Below are positions 52,459 through 61,183 of a stretch of DNA of 64,000 nucleotides, piece by piece. The DNA is from Cupriavidus pauculus. GTDB lineage: Bacteria; Pseudomonadota; Gammaproteobacteria; Burkholderiales; Burkholderiaceae. Position numbers and translations under genes: made by a program. Within the stretch, counting starts at the first letter, position 1. Every line of letters begins with the position of its first letter. Below the pieces are notes generated by a model. That model saw only the letters and a program-made list of their open reading frames with translations. It did no database searches and was not told where the DNA came from. The stretch is taken from NCBI RefSeq assembly GCF_022179805.1, contig NZ_BPUO01000012.1, positions 62,001 to 126,000 on the forward strand, in the 5' to 3' direction.

Positions 52459-53711
52459 CGGACCTGCCCCATCCTCCCACCCAGATCGAGGCGCTGCTCA
52501 AGGAGCGCATCGGCCTGGACGCAGCCGCCATCGGGCCGGCGGTGATCGCGCGCGCGGTGGAAGAACGCCGGCTGGCCGTGGGCGCCCGCGATCCGTCCGC
52601 CTACTGGAACCTGCTGCACGCGGTACCCGACGAACTCCAGGCACTGATCGAAGCCGTGGTGGTGCCCGAGACCTGGTTCTTCCGGCACCGCGAGGCGCTG
52701 CTGGCGCTGGGGCGCTTTGCCGCGCAGCGCGTATTTGGCGACGGCGAACGCATGCTGCGCGTGCTCAGCGTGCCCTGCTCCACCGGCGAGGAACCCTATT
52801 CGATTGCCATGGCGCTGTTCGACGCTGGTTTGCATCCGGACCGCTTCCGTGTGGACGCCGTCGACGTCAGCGCCCGCGCGCTGGAGCGCGCCCGCCTGGG
52901 TATCTATGGCGGCAACGCGTTCCGTGGCGCACCGCTCGATTTCCGCGACCGCTATTTCAGCCCGGCGCCCACTGGCTACCAGTTGTCCGAGAAAGTGCGC
53001 GGCCAGGTGCGGCTGCTGCAAGGCAACCTGATGGCGTCCGACCTGCTGGCCAGCGAGGCGCCCTACCATTTCGTCTTCTGCCGCAACCTTTTGATCTACT
53101 TCGACCCGGTCACCCAGCAGCGCGCGGTGCAGACCCTGCGCCGGCTGACCGATCCGGACGGCCTGCTGTTCGTCGGCCCGGCCGAAGCCAGCCTGCTGAC
53201 CCGCGAGGGGCTGGCCAGCGCCGGCGTGCCGCTGGCATTCGCGTTCCATCCGGCCCCGTCGCCGGGCAGGCCCACCGCGCCCGCGCCGTCCGCGTGGAAG
53301 CCCGCCGCACCTACTTCGCGCGCGATGCCCGCGCCGATGACACCGGCACCACGCCCCGCACGCGCCCCGCTGGCGCGCCCGATGCCGCCGGCAGCGCCGG
53401 CCAACCCGCTGGCGTCGATCTCGGCCATGGCTGACCGTGGCGAACTCGACGCCGCCACGGCCGCGTGCCGCCAATATCTGACCGAGCATCAATCGTCGGC
53501 CGACGGCTGGTGCCTGCTGGGCGTGCTGCACGACGCTGCCGGCCAGATTGCCGATGCCCACGCCGCCTATCGCAAGGCGGTCTATCTGAATCCGGGCCAT
53601 GAAGAAGCGCTCTACCATCTGGCGGCATTGCTCGACAGCGAAGGCGATGCATCCGGCGCCCATCGCCTGCGCGAACGCGCCCAGCGTCATGCCCGACTGA
53701 GCCATGGCTGA
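52455..53711 (+). CDS. wspC: Wsp CheR-type methyltransferase with TPR
   Basis: A 418-residue S-adenosylmethionine-dependent glutamate methyltransferase for WspA. The CheR N-terminal helical domain and ETWFFRHREAL (about 75-85) precede the SAM-binding motif SVPCSTGEEPYSIAM (about 105-119), and FVFCRNLLIYFDPVTQQ is the CheR core. After a Pro/Ala-rich linker the C-terminus holds one or two TPR units (DGWCLLGVLHDAAGQIADAH), the feature that separates WspC from ordinary CheR. It overlaps wspB by four and wspD by eight bases. Confidence 0.93.
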   Translation: MTDLPHPPTQIEALLKERIGLDAAAIGPAVIARAVEERRLAVGARDPSAYWNLLHAVPDELQALIEAVVVPETWFFRHREALLALGRFAAQRVFGDGERMLRVLSVPCSTGEEPYSIAMALFDAGLHPDRFRVDAVDVSARALERARLGIYGGNAFRGAPLDFRDRYFSPAPTGYQLSEKVRGQVRLLQGNLMASDLLASEAPYHFVFCRNLLIYFDPVTQQRAVQTLRRLTDPDGLLFVGPAEASLLTREGLASAGVPLAFAFHPAPSPGRPTAPAPSAWKPAAPTSRAMPAPMTPAPRPARAPLARPMPPAAPANPLASISAMADRGELDAATAACRQYLTEHQSSADGWCLLGVLHDAAGQIADAHAAYRKAVYLNPGHEEALYHLAALLDSEGDASGAHRLRERAQRHARLSHG

Positions 53712-54423
53712 TTCCATCATCCACCACGCCCCTTCCACGCTGCCCGGCCTTGGCGCCGGCACCGTGTACGACTGCTGGCGCCGCATCGGCACCGGCGGCG
53801 ACCGCTCCTGCCCCGAACTGGTCACGCATCTGCGCTGCCGCAACTGCCCGGTCTACGCGCAGGCCGCCGTGACCGTGCTCGATTCGCTTTCCGCCGGCAA
53901 GTTGTGGGACGGCACCGACCAGACCCAGCTCACACGCGTTGGCGCCACCGACACCGCCACCTGCGCGGTCGATCGCGCCGCCGGCCAGTCGCTGCTGATC
54001 TTCCGCGTGGCCGACGAATGGCTGGCGCTGCCCACTGCCGCGCTCGGTGAAGTCACGGCGCCAGCGCCCGTGCATTCGCTGCCGCACCGGCGCCATGCGG
54101 CATTGATCGGCGTGGCGCCGATACGCGGCACGCTGCTGACCTGCGTGTCGCTGGCCCTGCTGTTCGGCGCCGCCGCCGAGGGTGAGAGCGCACAGGCCAC
54201 GCGCTTCCTGATCCTGGGACAAGGCCGCAATGCCATTGCGCTGCCGGTGGCCGAAGTCGCGGGCGTCGAACACGTGCCTAGCCGGGCGCTGCTGCCGCTA
54301 CCGGCCACGCTCACGCGCGCGTCGGCCCGCTACACGCAAGCGTTGTTCGAACACGCCGGCCACAGCGTGGGCCTGCTCGATGCGGACCTGCTGCGCCAGG
54401 CCCTGTCGCGGAGCCTGGCATGA
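53704..54423 (+). CDS. wspD: Wsp CheW-like adaptor D
   Basis: A 239-residue protein with a Cys-rich N-terminal section (CWRRIG, CPELVTHLRCRNCPVYAQ) that is conserved in WspD, then a CheW domain from about residue 95 (LLIFRVADEWLALPTAALGE). The four cysteines in the N-terminal section could bind metal. It overlaps wspC and wspE at both ends. Confidence 0.9.
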   Translation: MADSIIHHAPSTLPGLGAGTVYDCWRRIGTGGDRSCPELVTHLRCRNCPVYAQAAVTVLDSLSAGKLWDGTDQTQLTRVGATDTATCAVDRAAGQSLLIFRVADEWLALPTAALGEVTAPAPVHSLPHRRHAALIGVAPIRGTLLTCVSLALLFGAAAEGESAQATRFLILGQGRNAIALPVAEVAGVEHVPSRALLPLPATLTRASARYTQALFEHAGHSVGLLDADLLRQALSRSLA

Positions 54424-56708
54424 ATCCCGAACAGTTGCGCGATGCCTCGATGCTGGATCTGTTCGCGCTCGAAGCCGACGCGCAGGCAGAGGTACTGAAC
54501 GTCGGCCTGCTTGCGCTCGAACGCGACCCCACCGCCGCCACGCACCTGGAAGCGTGCATGCGCGCGGCCCACTCGCTCAAGGGCGCCGCGCGCATCGTCG
54601 GGCTCGACGGTGGCGTGCGCGTGGCGCACGTCATGGAAGATTGCCTGGTGGCCGCGCAGCGTGGCGGCATCGTGCTGGCACCGGCCCATATCGATACGCT
54701 GCTGCAGGGCACCGACCTGCTGCAGCGTATCGGCCATCCGCCCGACGGCAACCTGAACTGGCCCGAGCAGGACGGCCGCGCCGAGATCGACACGTGGATC
54801 GCGCGCATGGAGCGCCTGCTGGGCGGCGGCGACATCGAGCCGCCTGCGGCACCGATGCCCGCGCGCCTGGCCGTCCCCGATGCGGCGCCCGTAGCGCCAT
54901 CCGATCCGGCGCCCGAACAGGCGCCCGAACTCACGCGCGAGCCCGCCGCCGAGACCCAGGAGCGGATGCTGCGCGTCAACGCCGACCGGCTCGACCGCCT
55001 GTTGGCCATGGCCGGCGAGGCGATGGTCGAATCGCATTGGCTGCGCCCGTTCGGCAGCGCCATGCAGCAGACGCGCCGCCAGCAGATGCGCGCGCTGCAG
55101 GCCCTCGATGGCGTGCAGACGCTGCTCGATTCGCCCGACGGCTCGGTGCCGCGCATGCGCGCCGCGCTGACCGAATTGCGCCAGTTGCTGGAAGATGGCC
55201 ATGACCAGCTCAGCCAGCGCGTCGACGATTTCGACCAGTACGACCATCGCGCCAGCCGCCTGTCGCGGCGGCTCTACGACACCGCGCTGTCGTGCCGCAT
55301 GCGTCCGCTGTCGGACGGCATGACCGGCTTCTCGCGCATGGTGCGCGACCTGGGACGCAGCCTGGGCAAGCACGTTCACCTGGTGATGTCGGGCGAGCAG
55401 ACGCAAGTCGACCGCGACATCCTGGAGCAGCTCGATGCGCCGCTGGCGCACCTGCTGCGCAACGCGGTGGACCATGGCATCGAATCGCCCGAGGCGCGCC
55501 GCGCGGCGGGCAAGCCCGAGGAAGGCCGCATCACGCTACAGGCGCGGCACAACGCGGGCCGCCTGGTAGTCGAGATCTTCGACGACGGCGCGGGCGTGGA
55601 CCTCGACGCGTTGCGTGCGGCCATCGTGCGCCGCGGGCTGGCACAGATCGATACCGCCGAGCGCCTGTCGCAGGCCGAACTGCTGGAATTCCTGCTGCTG
55701 CCCGGCTTCAGCCTGCGCGAGACGGTGTCCGAAGTCTCGGGCCGCGGCGTGGGGCTGGACGCCGTGCAGGACATGGTACGCGCCGTGCGGGGTAGCCTGA
55801 AGCTGTCACAGCAGCCCGGCAGCGGCCTGCACTTTCACCTGGAACTACCGCTGACGCTGTCCATCGTCCGTGCGCTACTGGTGGAAGTCTCTGGCGAAGC
55901 CTATGCGTTTCCGCTGGGCCTGGTGCTGCGCGCGGTGGCCGTGCCGGGCGATGCGATCGAACAGACCGAGCGGCTCCAGCATTTCCGGCACGAGGGCCGC
56001 CCCGTGGGGCTGGTCAGCGCCGCGCAGATCCTGCAGCGGCCCGAGCAGCCACGCGAAGGCGACAGCGTGCCCGTGGTCATCATCGGCGAGCAGGACCGCG
56101 TCTATGGCATTGCCGTCGACCGCCTGCTCGGCGAGCGCATCCTGGTAGTGCAGCCGCTGGCGCAGGCACTGGGCAAGATCAAGGATATCGCCGCCGGCAG
56201 CCTGACCGACGACGGCACGCCGGTGCTGATCTTCGATGTCGAGGACATGCTGCGCTCCGTGGAAAAGCTGGTCTCCGAAGGCCGCATCGAGCGTGTGCGC
56301 CAGGCCACCGGCGATACCGCCGCCGTGCGCCGCAAGCGCGTGCTGGTGGTGGACGACTCGCTGACGGTGCGCGAACTGGAACGCAAGCTGCTGGCCGGTC
56401 GCGGCTACGACGTGAGCGTGGCCGTCGACGGCATGGATGGCTGGAACGTACTGCGCGCCGAGGCGTTCGACCTGATCATTACCGACGTCGACATGCCGCG
56501 CATGGATGGCATCGAGCTGGTGACGCGCATCCGTGGCGACGCGCGGCTGGCCCAGTTGCCGGTGATGATCGTGTCGTACAAGGACCGCGAGCAGGATCGC
56601 GAGCGCGGCATGCAGGCCGGTGCCGACTACTATCTGGCAAAGGGCAGTTTTCATGACACCGCACTGCTCGATGCCGTGCGGGACCTGATCGGCGAGGCAC
56701 GTACATGA
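54420..56708 (+). CDS. wspE: Wsp hybrid CheA-type kinase-response regulator
   Basis: A 762-residue central kinase. Domains in order: Hpt with phospho-His51 in AAHSLKGAARIVG, a short linker, a dimerisation and HATPase region with LRNAVDHGIESPEARRAAG (N box) and SEVSGRGVGLDAV (G2 box), a CheW-like coupling domain (about 475-610), and a C-terminal receiver with phospho-acceptor Asp689 in LIITDVDMPRMDG. It phosphorylates WspF and WspR in known Wsp systems. It overlaps wspD (ATGA) and wspF (ATGA). Confidence 0.94.
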   Translation: MNPEQLRDASMLDLFALEADAQAEVLNVGLLALERDPTAATHLEACMRAAHSLKGAARIVGLDGGVRVAHVMEDCLVAAQRGGIVLAPAHIDTLLQGTDLLQRIGHPPDGNLNWPEQDGRAEIDTWIARMERLLGGGDIEPPAAPMPARLAVPDAAPVAPSDPAPEQAPELTREPAAETQERMLRVNADRLDRLLAMAGEAMVESHWLRPFGSAMQQTRRQQMRALQALDGVQTLLDSPDGSVPRMRAALTELRQLLEDGHDQLSQRVDDFDQYDHRASRLSRRLYDTALSCRMRPLSDGMTGFSRMVRDLGRSLGKHVHLVMSGEQTQVDRDILEQLDAPLAHLLRNAVDHGIESPEARRAAGKPEEGRITLQARHNAGRLVVEIFDDGAGVDLDALRAAIVRRGLAQIDTAERLSQAELLEFLLLPGFSLRETVSEVSGRGVGLDAVQDMVRAVRGSLKLSQQPGSGLHFHLELPLTLSIVRALLVEVSGEAYAFPLGLVLRAVAVPGDAIEQTERLQHFRHEGRPVGLVSAAQILQRPEQPREGDSVPVVIIGEQDRVYGIAVDRLLGERILVVQPLAQALGKIKDIAAGSLTDDGTPVLIFDVEDMLRSVEKLVSEGRIERVRQATGDTAAVRRKRVLVVDDSLTVRELERKLLAGRGYDVSVAVDGMDGWNVLRAEAFDLIITDVDMPRMDGIELVTRIRGDARLAQLPVMIVSYKDREQDRERGMQAGADYYLAKGSFHDTALLDAVRDLIGEART

Positions 56709-57736
56709 GAATCGGCATCGTCAACGACTCGGCGCTGGCCGTGGCCGCACTGCGGCGCGCGCTGGCGCTCGATAACGCACTGGAAATCGTCTGGGTCGCC
56801 GGCAACGGGGAACAGGGCGTGCAGATGGCCGCGGCGCAGACGCCGGACCTGATCCTGATGGATCTGCTGATGCCCGAGATGGACGGCGTGGAAGCCACGC
56901 GCCGCATCATGGCCGCCACGCCGTGCGCGATCGTGGTGGTCACCATGGACCTGGGCCGCAACGCCAACCAGGTCTTCGACGCCATGGGCCACGGCGCGAT
57001 CGATGCAGTCGACACGCCCACGCTGACCCAGTCCGACGCCACGTTGGAGGCCGGCCCGCTGCTGCGCAAGATCCGCAATATCGGGCGCCTGCTGGCGGGC
57101 CGTGCGCGGGTGCCGCACACGCTGGCGGCAGCATCGGCCGCACCGGCCGCACCAAGTCTGGTGGCCATCGGCGCATCGGCGGGCGGACCCGCCGCGCTGG
57201 CCGCTCTGTTGGGTGCGTTGCCCGCCGGATTCGAGGCGGCGGTGGTGGCCGTGCAGCACGTGGACGAAGCGTTTGCCCAGGGCATGGCCGAATGGCTCGA
57301 CGCGCAAAGTCTGCTGCCAGTGCGTATTGCGCGCGCCGACGAAACGCCGAAGGCCGGCACCGTGCTGCTGGCGGGCACCAACGACCATCTGCGGCTGGTG
57401 GCCGGCGCACGCATGGCCTATACGCCCGAGCCCGGCGACTATCTGTACCGGCCGTCGATCGACGTGTTCTTCGAAAGCGTGGTGGAACACTGGCGCGGCG
57501 ATGCCATTGGCGTGCTGCTGACCGGCATGGGACGCGACGGCGCCCAGGGCCTGAAGGCGATGCGCGAACGCGGCTTCCTGACCATCGCGCAGGACCAGGC
57601 CACAAGCGCGGTCTACGGCATGCCCAAGGCAGCCGCCGCGCTGGGCGCCGCGTGCGAGATCCTGCCGCTGCCACGCATCGCGCCGCGGCTCGTGCGGGCT
57701 TTCGCCGCGCCGCAGCCAACAAAAAGCAAGGGGTAA
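56705..57736 (+). CDS. wspF: Wsp CheB-type methylesterase response regulator
   Basis: A 343-residue protein. It has a receiver (1-120) with Asp53 in LILMDLLMPEMDG and a C-terminal esterase domain with catalytic Ser158 (AIGASAGGP), His185 (AVQHVD) and Asp278 (TGMGRDGA). It removes methyl groups from WspA and resets signalling; loss-of-function mutations in WspF are the classic route to wrinkly, hyper-biofilm variants. All key residues are intact here, so the system should be off at rest. Confidence 0.94.
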   Translation: MRIGIVNDSALAVAALRRALALDNALEIVWVAGNGEQGVQMAAAQTPDLILMDLLMPEMDGVEATRRIMAATPCAIVVVTMDLGRNANQVFDAMGHGAIDAVDTPTLTQSDATLEAGPLLRKIRNIGRLLAGRARVPHTLAAASAAPAAPSLVAIGASAGGPAALAALLGALPAGFEAAVVAVQHVDEAFAQGMAEWLDAQSLLPVRIARADETPKAGTVLLAGTNDHLRLVAGARMAYTPEPGDYLYRPSIDVFFESVVEHWRGDAIGVLLTGMGRDGAQGLKAMRERGFLTIAQDQATSAVYGMPKAAAALGAACEILPLPRIAPRLVRAFAAPQPTKSKG

Positions 57737-57743
57737 GAAAAAC

Positions 57744-58754
57744 ATGTCCAGAGCAGGCAATCCAGCCGATCCGTCGGCCGCCGGCAACGAATACCTGGCG
57801 ATGGTGCTGCTGGTCGACGACCAGGCCATCATCGGCGAGGCCCTGCGCCGCGCCCTGGCGGGCGAAACCGATATCGACTTCCACTATTGCGCCAATCCCG
57901 AGGAAGCAGTGGCCGTAGCCGAACGCACGCAGCCCACCGTAATCCTGCAGGACCTGGTCATGCCAGGCACCGACGGGCTGACGCTGGTGCGCCGCTACCG
58001 CGAGAACCCCGGTACGCGCGACATTCCCATCATCGTGCTTTCCACCAAGGAAGAACCCACGATGAAGAGCGCCGCGTTTGCCGCCGGCGCCAACGACTAC
58101 CTGGTCAAGCTGCCCGACACGATCGAACTGGTGGCGCGCATCCGCTACCACTCGCGCTCGTACCTGAACCTGCTGCAGCGCGACGAAGCCTACCGCGCGC
58201 TGCGCCAGAGCCAGCAGCAGCTGCTGGAAACGAACCTCGAACTGCAGCGGCTGACCAACTCCGACGGCCTGACCGGGTTGTCCAACCGGCGCTACTTCGA
58301 CGAATACCTGGGCGCCGAATGGAAGCGCGCGCAGCGCGAGCAGACACAGCTTGCCTTGCTGATGATCGACGTGGATTCGTTCAAGGCCTACAACGACACT
58401 TACGGCCACGTGGCCGGCGACGAAGTGCTGCGTCGCGTGGCGCAGGTAATCCGCGAGAACTGCGCGCGCCCCGCCGATCTGCCCGCGCGCTTTGGCGGCG
58501 AGGAATTCTCGATGATCCTGCCGGCCACGTCGCCGGGCGGGGCGCGGCTGCTCGCTGAAAAAGTGCGCCGTTCGATCGAGACGCTGCGCATCGCGCACAG
58601 CGGGTCGCCCACCAGCGGCTTCGTCACGGTCAGTATCGGCGGCGCGGTGATCGTGCCCGACGCCGACACCGTCTTCAGCCGGCTCGTCGAAGCCGCCGAC
58701 ACCGGCCTGTACCAGGCCAAGCGCAACGGCCGCAACCAGGTGGTGATGGTGTAG
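57744..58754 (+). CDS. wspR: Wsp diguanylate cyclase response regulator
   Basis: A 336-residue output protein that makes cyclic di-GMP when phosphorylated. The receiver has Asp70 in LQDLVMPGTDG, a helical stalk (about 135-172) follows, and the GGDEF domain has GGEEF at 251-255. An inhibitory site RPAD (242-245) lies five residues before it. The positions of Asp70 and Arg242 coincide with those of the Pseudomonas protein. The gene lies seven bases after wspF and ends the operon; a GC-rich stem-loop follows. Confidence 0.95.
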   Translation: MSRAGNPADPSAAGNEYLAMVLLVDDQAIIGEALRRALAGETDIDFHYCANPEEAVAVAERTQPTVILQDLVMPGTDGLTLVRRYRENPGTRDIPIIVLSTKEEPTMKSAAFAAGANDYLVKLPDTIELVARIRYHSRSYLNLLQRDEAYRALRQSQQQLLETNLELQRLTNSDGLTGLSNRRYFDEYLGAEWKRAQREQTQLALLMIDVDSFKAYNDTYGHVAGDEVLRRVAQVIRENCARPADLPARFGGEEFSMILPATSPGGARLLAEKVRRSIETLRIAHSGSPTSGFVTVSIGGAVIVPDADTVFSRLVEAADTGLYQAKRNGRNQVVMV

Positions 58755-58775
58755 TGACTGTGTAGTGGCTTCTGC

Positions 58776-58799
58776 CGGCGCCCGCTTGCTTGGGCGCCG
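58776..58799 (+). terminator. GC-rich stem-loop after wspR
   Basis: CGGCGCCC (58776-58783), an eight-base loop and GGGCGCCG (58792-58799) form a perfect stem 21 bp after the wspR stop. There is no T-run, so it is a possible weak or Rho-assisted terminator. Confidence 0.55.
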
Positions 58800-58802
58800 C
58801 GC

Positions 58803-58819
58803 TTGGCACGCATTCTGCG
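58803..58819 (+). promoter_or_regulatory. sigma-54-like promoter candidate upstream of katE
   Basis: TTGGCACG (58803-58810), four bases and CTGCG (58815-58819) match the RpoN -24 element perfectly and the -12 element in its GC core. It is 49 bp before the catalase start codon. Promoter activity is inferred. Confidence 0.5.
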
Positions 58820-58868
58820 GAATGGCCTTGTTTTCCTTTTTACCTGGAACACAAGAGGAGATATGGCC

Positions 58869-61115
58869 ATGCCAAAGAAACCGCCACATCCGGCCCCCGC
58901 CGCCACAGCCATGGCCGGTGGCCAGGCCACCGTGCAGCACTCGGGCGACAACCCGAGCCAGCAACGGAAGTCGGGCAACAACCACGATGGCACCTATGAA
59001 AAGGCCGTCGCAGACCGATTGTCCGATGCGCCCGCGACGCTGGGCTCTCCCAGCGTCGGCAACATCGTGTCGAATGCCGGCAAGACGCTGACCACGAACG
59101 CCGGCCTGCAGATTCTCGAGGATGACGATTCGCTGAAGCTGGGCGTGCGCGGCCCCACCTTGCTGGAAGATTTCCACCTGCGTGAAAAGATTACGCACTT
59201 CGACCACGAGCGCATTCCCGAGCGCGTGGTGCATGCGCGTGGCGCCGCCGCACACGGCTACTTCGAGCTGACCGAGTCGATCGAGGAATTCACCACCGCC
59301 GGGTTATTCACCGAGGTCGGCGAGAAGACACCGGTCTTCGTGCGCTTCTCGACCGTGGCGGGCTCGCGCGGGTCCGCCGACCTGCCGCGCGACGTGCGCG
59401 GCTTTGCCACCAAGTTCTACACGCGGCAGGGTAACTTCGACCTGGTGGGCAACAACATGCCGGTGTTCTTCATCCAGGACGGCATCAAGTTTCCGGACTT
59501 CGTGCACTCGGTGAAGCCCGAGCCGCACAATGAAATCCCGCAGGCGGCATCGGCGCACGACACGTTCTGGGACTTTGTCTCGCTGCAGCCCGAATCGATG
59601 CACATGGTGCTGTGGACGATGTCAGGCCGCGCGCTGCCGCGCAGCCTCCGCACCATGGAAGGCTTTGGCGTGCATACGTTCCGCCTGATCAACGCCAAGG
59701 GCGAAGCCACGCTGGTCAAGTACCACTGGAAGCCCGTGGGCGGCGCGCATTCGCTGGTCTGGGACGAGGCGCTCAAGATCAACGGCAAGGACCCCGACTT
59801 CCACCGGCGCGACCTGTGGGATTCGATCGCGGCGGGCCAGTTTCCCGAGTACGAGTTCGGCGTGCAACTGGTGCCGGAAACCGACATGCTCAAGCTCGGT
59901 TTCGACCTGCAGGACCCGACCAAGCTCATCCCCGAGGAACTGGTGCCCGTGCGCCGCATCGGCCGGATGGTGCTGAACCGCAACCCCGACAATTTCTTTG
60001 CCGAGACCGAGCAGGTGGCGTTCCATCCGGGGCATATCCTGCCCGGCATGGACTTCACGAACGACCCGCTTTTGCACGCGCGCCTGTTCTCGTATATCGA
60101 CACCCAGATCACGCGGCTAGGCGGCCCGAACTTCCACGAGTTGCCGATCAACCGGCCGCTCTGCCCCGTGCACAACAACCAGCGCGACGGCTTTATGCGC
60201 CAAACCGTGGTCAAGGGCCAGGAAAGCTACCAGCCCAATTCGGTCAGCGGTGGTTGTCCGTTCCTGGCGGGCGGCGCCGATGCGTACCGCCACTACCCCG
60301 CCCCCGCCGAAGACGGTGCCGTCAAGGCCCGTCTGCGCGCACAGACGTTCTCCGACCACTTCTCGCAGGCCAACCTGTTCTGGCGCAGCCAGTCCGATGT
60401 GGAGAAGAAGCAGATCATCGATGCCTATACGTTCGAGCTGTCCAAGGTCATCGACCCGTCCATCCGCACGCGCGTGGTCGGCCAGATCGTACATATCGCG
60501 CAGGCGCTGGCTGACGGCGTCGCGGAGCAACTGGGCATTCCGGTGGAGCCGGTGGGACCGGCCGTGCAGATCAACGACTACGGTATTGCCGCATCGCCGG
60601 CGCTGAGCCTCGACGCACAGCCCAAGGGCGACATCACGGGCCGCAAGATCGCGGTGCTGGTCAATGACGGCGTGGACGATGACGCGATCAAGTCGCTGCA
60701 GAAACTTGTCGACGGCATGGGTGCCAGCGCGAAGATCGTCGGCCCCCGCGCCAGCAGCGTGACCACGGCCGGCGGCTCCGCGCTGCCGGTGGACTTTGCG
60801 TTGTCGTCGGTCGGCTCGGTGCTGTTCGATGCGGTCTACGTGCCGGAGTGCAAGAACCCGCCCGCCGAGCCCGATCCACAGGCGCTGCTGTTTATCGCCG
60901 AGTCCTACAAGCACTACAAGGCGGTGGGCGCCGGCGGCAGCGGTGCCGTGCTGGTAGCCGAAGCCGCGCGCCGCACGGGCATTCAGGGCGGCTTTGCCGG
61001 GCCGGGCGTGGTGATCGGCAAATCCGACACTGCGAAGCATCACCAAGCGTTTCTGGATGCCGTGGGCCAGCATCGCTGGTGGGAACGGCCTGATGCGTTG
61101 AAGATTCCGGTTTAA
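58869..61115 (+). CDS. katE: large-subunit (HPII/KatE-type) catalase
   Basis: A 748-residue monofunctional haem catalase converting hydrogen peroxide to water and oxygen. It has the N-terminal extension of clade 2, catalytic His122 (ERVVHARGAAAHG) and Asn195 (DLVGNNMPVFF), and the proximal haem Tyr at about 409 in ARLFSYIDTQ. The C-terminal flavodoxin-like DJ-1/PfpI domain runs from about 600 (GRKIAVLVNDGVDDDAIKSL). The residues fall six before their E. coli HPII equivalents throughout. ATG at 58869 is eight bases from GGAG; the ATG at 58863 is too close. Single gene, with a possible sigma-54 promoter and a terminal stem-loop. Confidence 0.95.
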   Translation: MPKKPPHPAPAATAMAGGQATVQHSGDNPSQQRKSGNNHDGTYEKAVADRLSDAPATLGSPSVGNIVSNAGKTLTTNAGLQILEDDDSLKLGVRGPTLLEDFHLREKITHFDHERIPERVVHARGAAAHGYFELTESIEEFTTAGLFTEVGEKTPVFVRFSTVAGSRGSADLPRDVRGFATKFYTRQGNFDLVGNNMPVFFIQDGIKFPDFVHSVKPEPHNEIPQAASAHDTFWDFVSLQPESMHMVLWTMSGRALPRSLRTMEGFGVHTFRLINAKGEATLVKYHWKPVGGAHSLVWDEALKINGKDPDFHRRDLWDSIAAGQFPEYEFGVQLVPETDMLKLGFDLQDPTKLIPEELVPVRRIGRMVLNRNPDNFFAETEQVAFHPGHILPGMDFTNDPLLHARLFSYIDTQITRLGGPNFHELPINRPLCPVHNNQRDGFMRQTVVKGQESYQPNSVSGGCPFLAGGADAYRHYPAPAEDGAVKARLRAQTFSDHFSQANLFWRSQSDVEKKQIIDAYTFELSKVIDPSIRTRVVGQIVHIAQALADGVAEQLGIPVEPVGPAVQINDYGIAASPALSLDAQPKGDITGRKIAVLVNDGVDDDAIKSLQKLVDGMGASAKIVGPRASSVTTAGGSALPVDFALSSVGSVLFDAVYVPECKNPPAEPDPQALLFIAESYKHYKAVGAGGSGAVLVAEAARRTGIQGGFAGPGVVIGKSDTAKHHQAFLDAVGQHRWWERPDALKIPV

Positions 61116-61126
61116 CTCTGCTTGTG

Positions 61127-61151
61127 CTGACCGGGCCGATGGCCCGGTCAG
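61127..61151. terminator. stem-loop between katE and a convergent LysR gene
   Basis: CTGACCGGGCC, loop GAT, GGCCCGGTCAG: an eleven-pair perfect stem 11 bp after the katE stop codon. There is no T-run, but its position between convergent genes suits a bidirectional transcript end. Confidence 0.65.
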
Positions 61152-61183
61152 GTCCCGCTTCGAGCTGGCCCGTGCCTTATGTC

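Noticed and set aside
56940..59255. 771-codon minus-strand frame opposite wspF, wspR and the start of katE
   Set aside because: Arg/Gly/Pro-rich product without motifs. The plus strand encodes three recognisable overlapping genes; it stays open because of high third-position GC.
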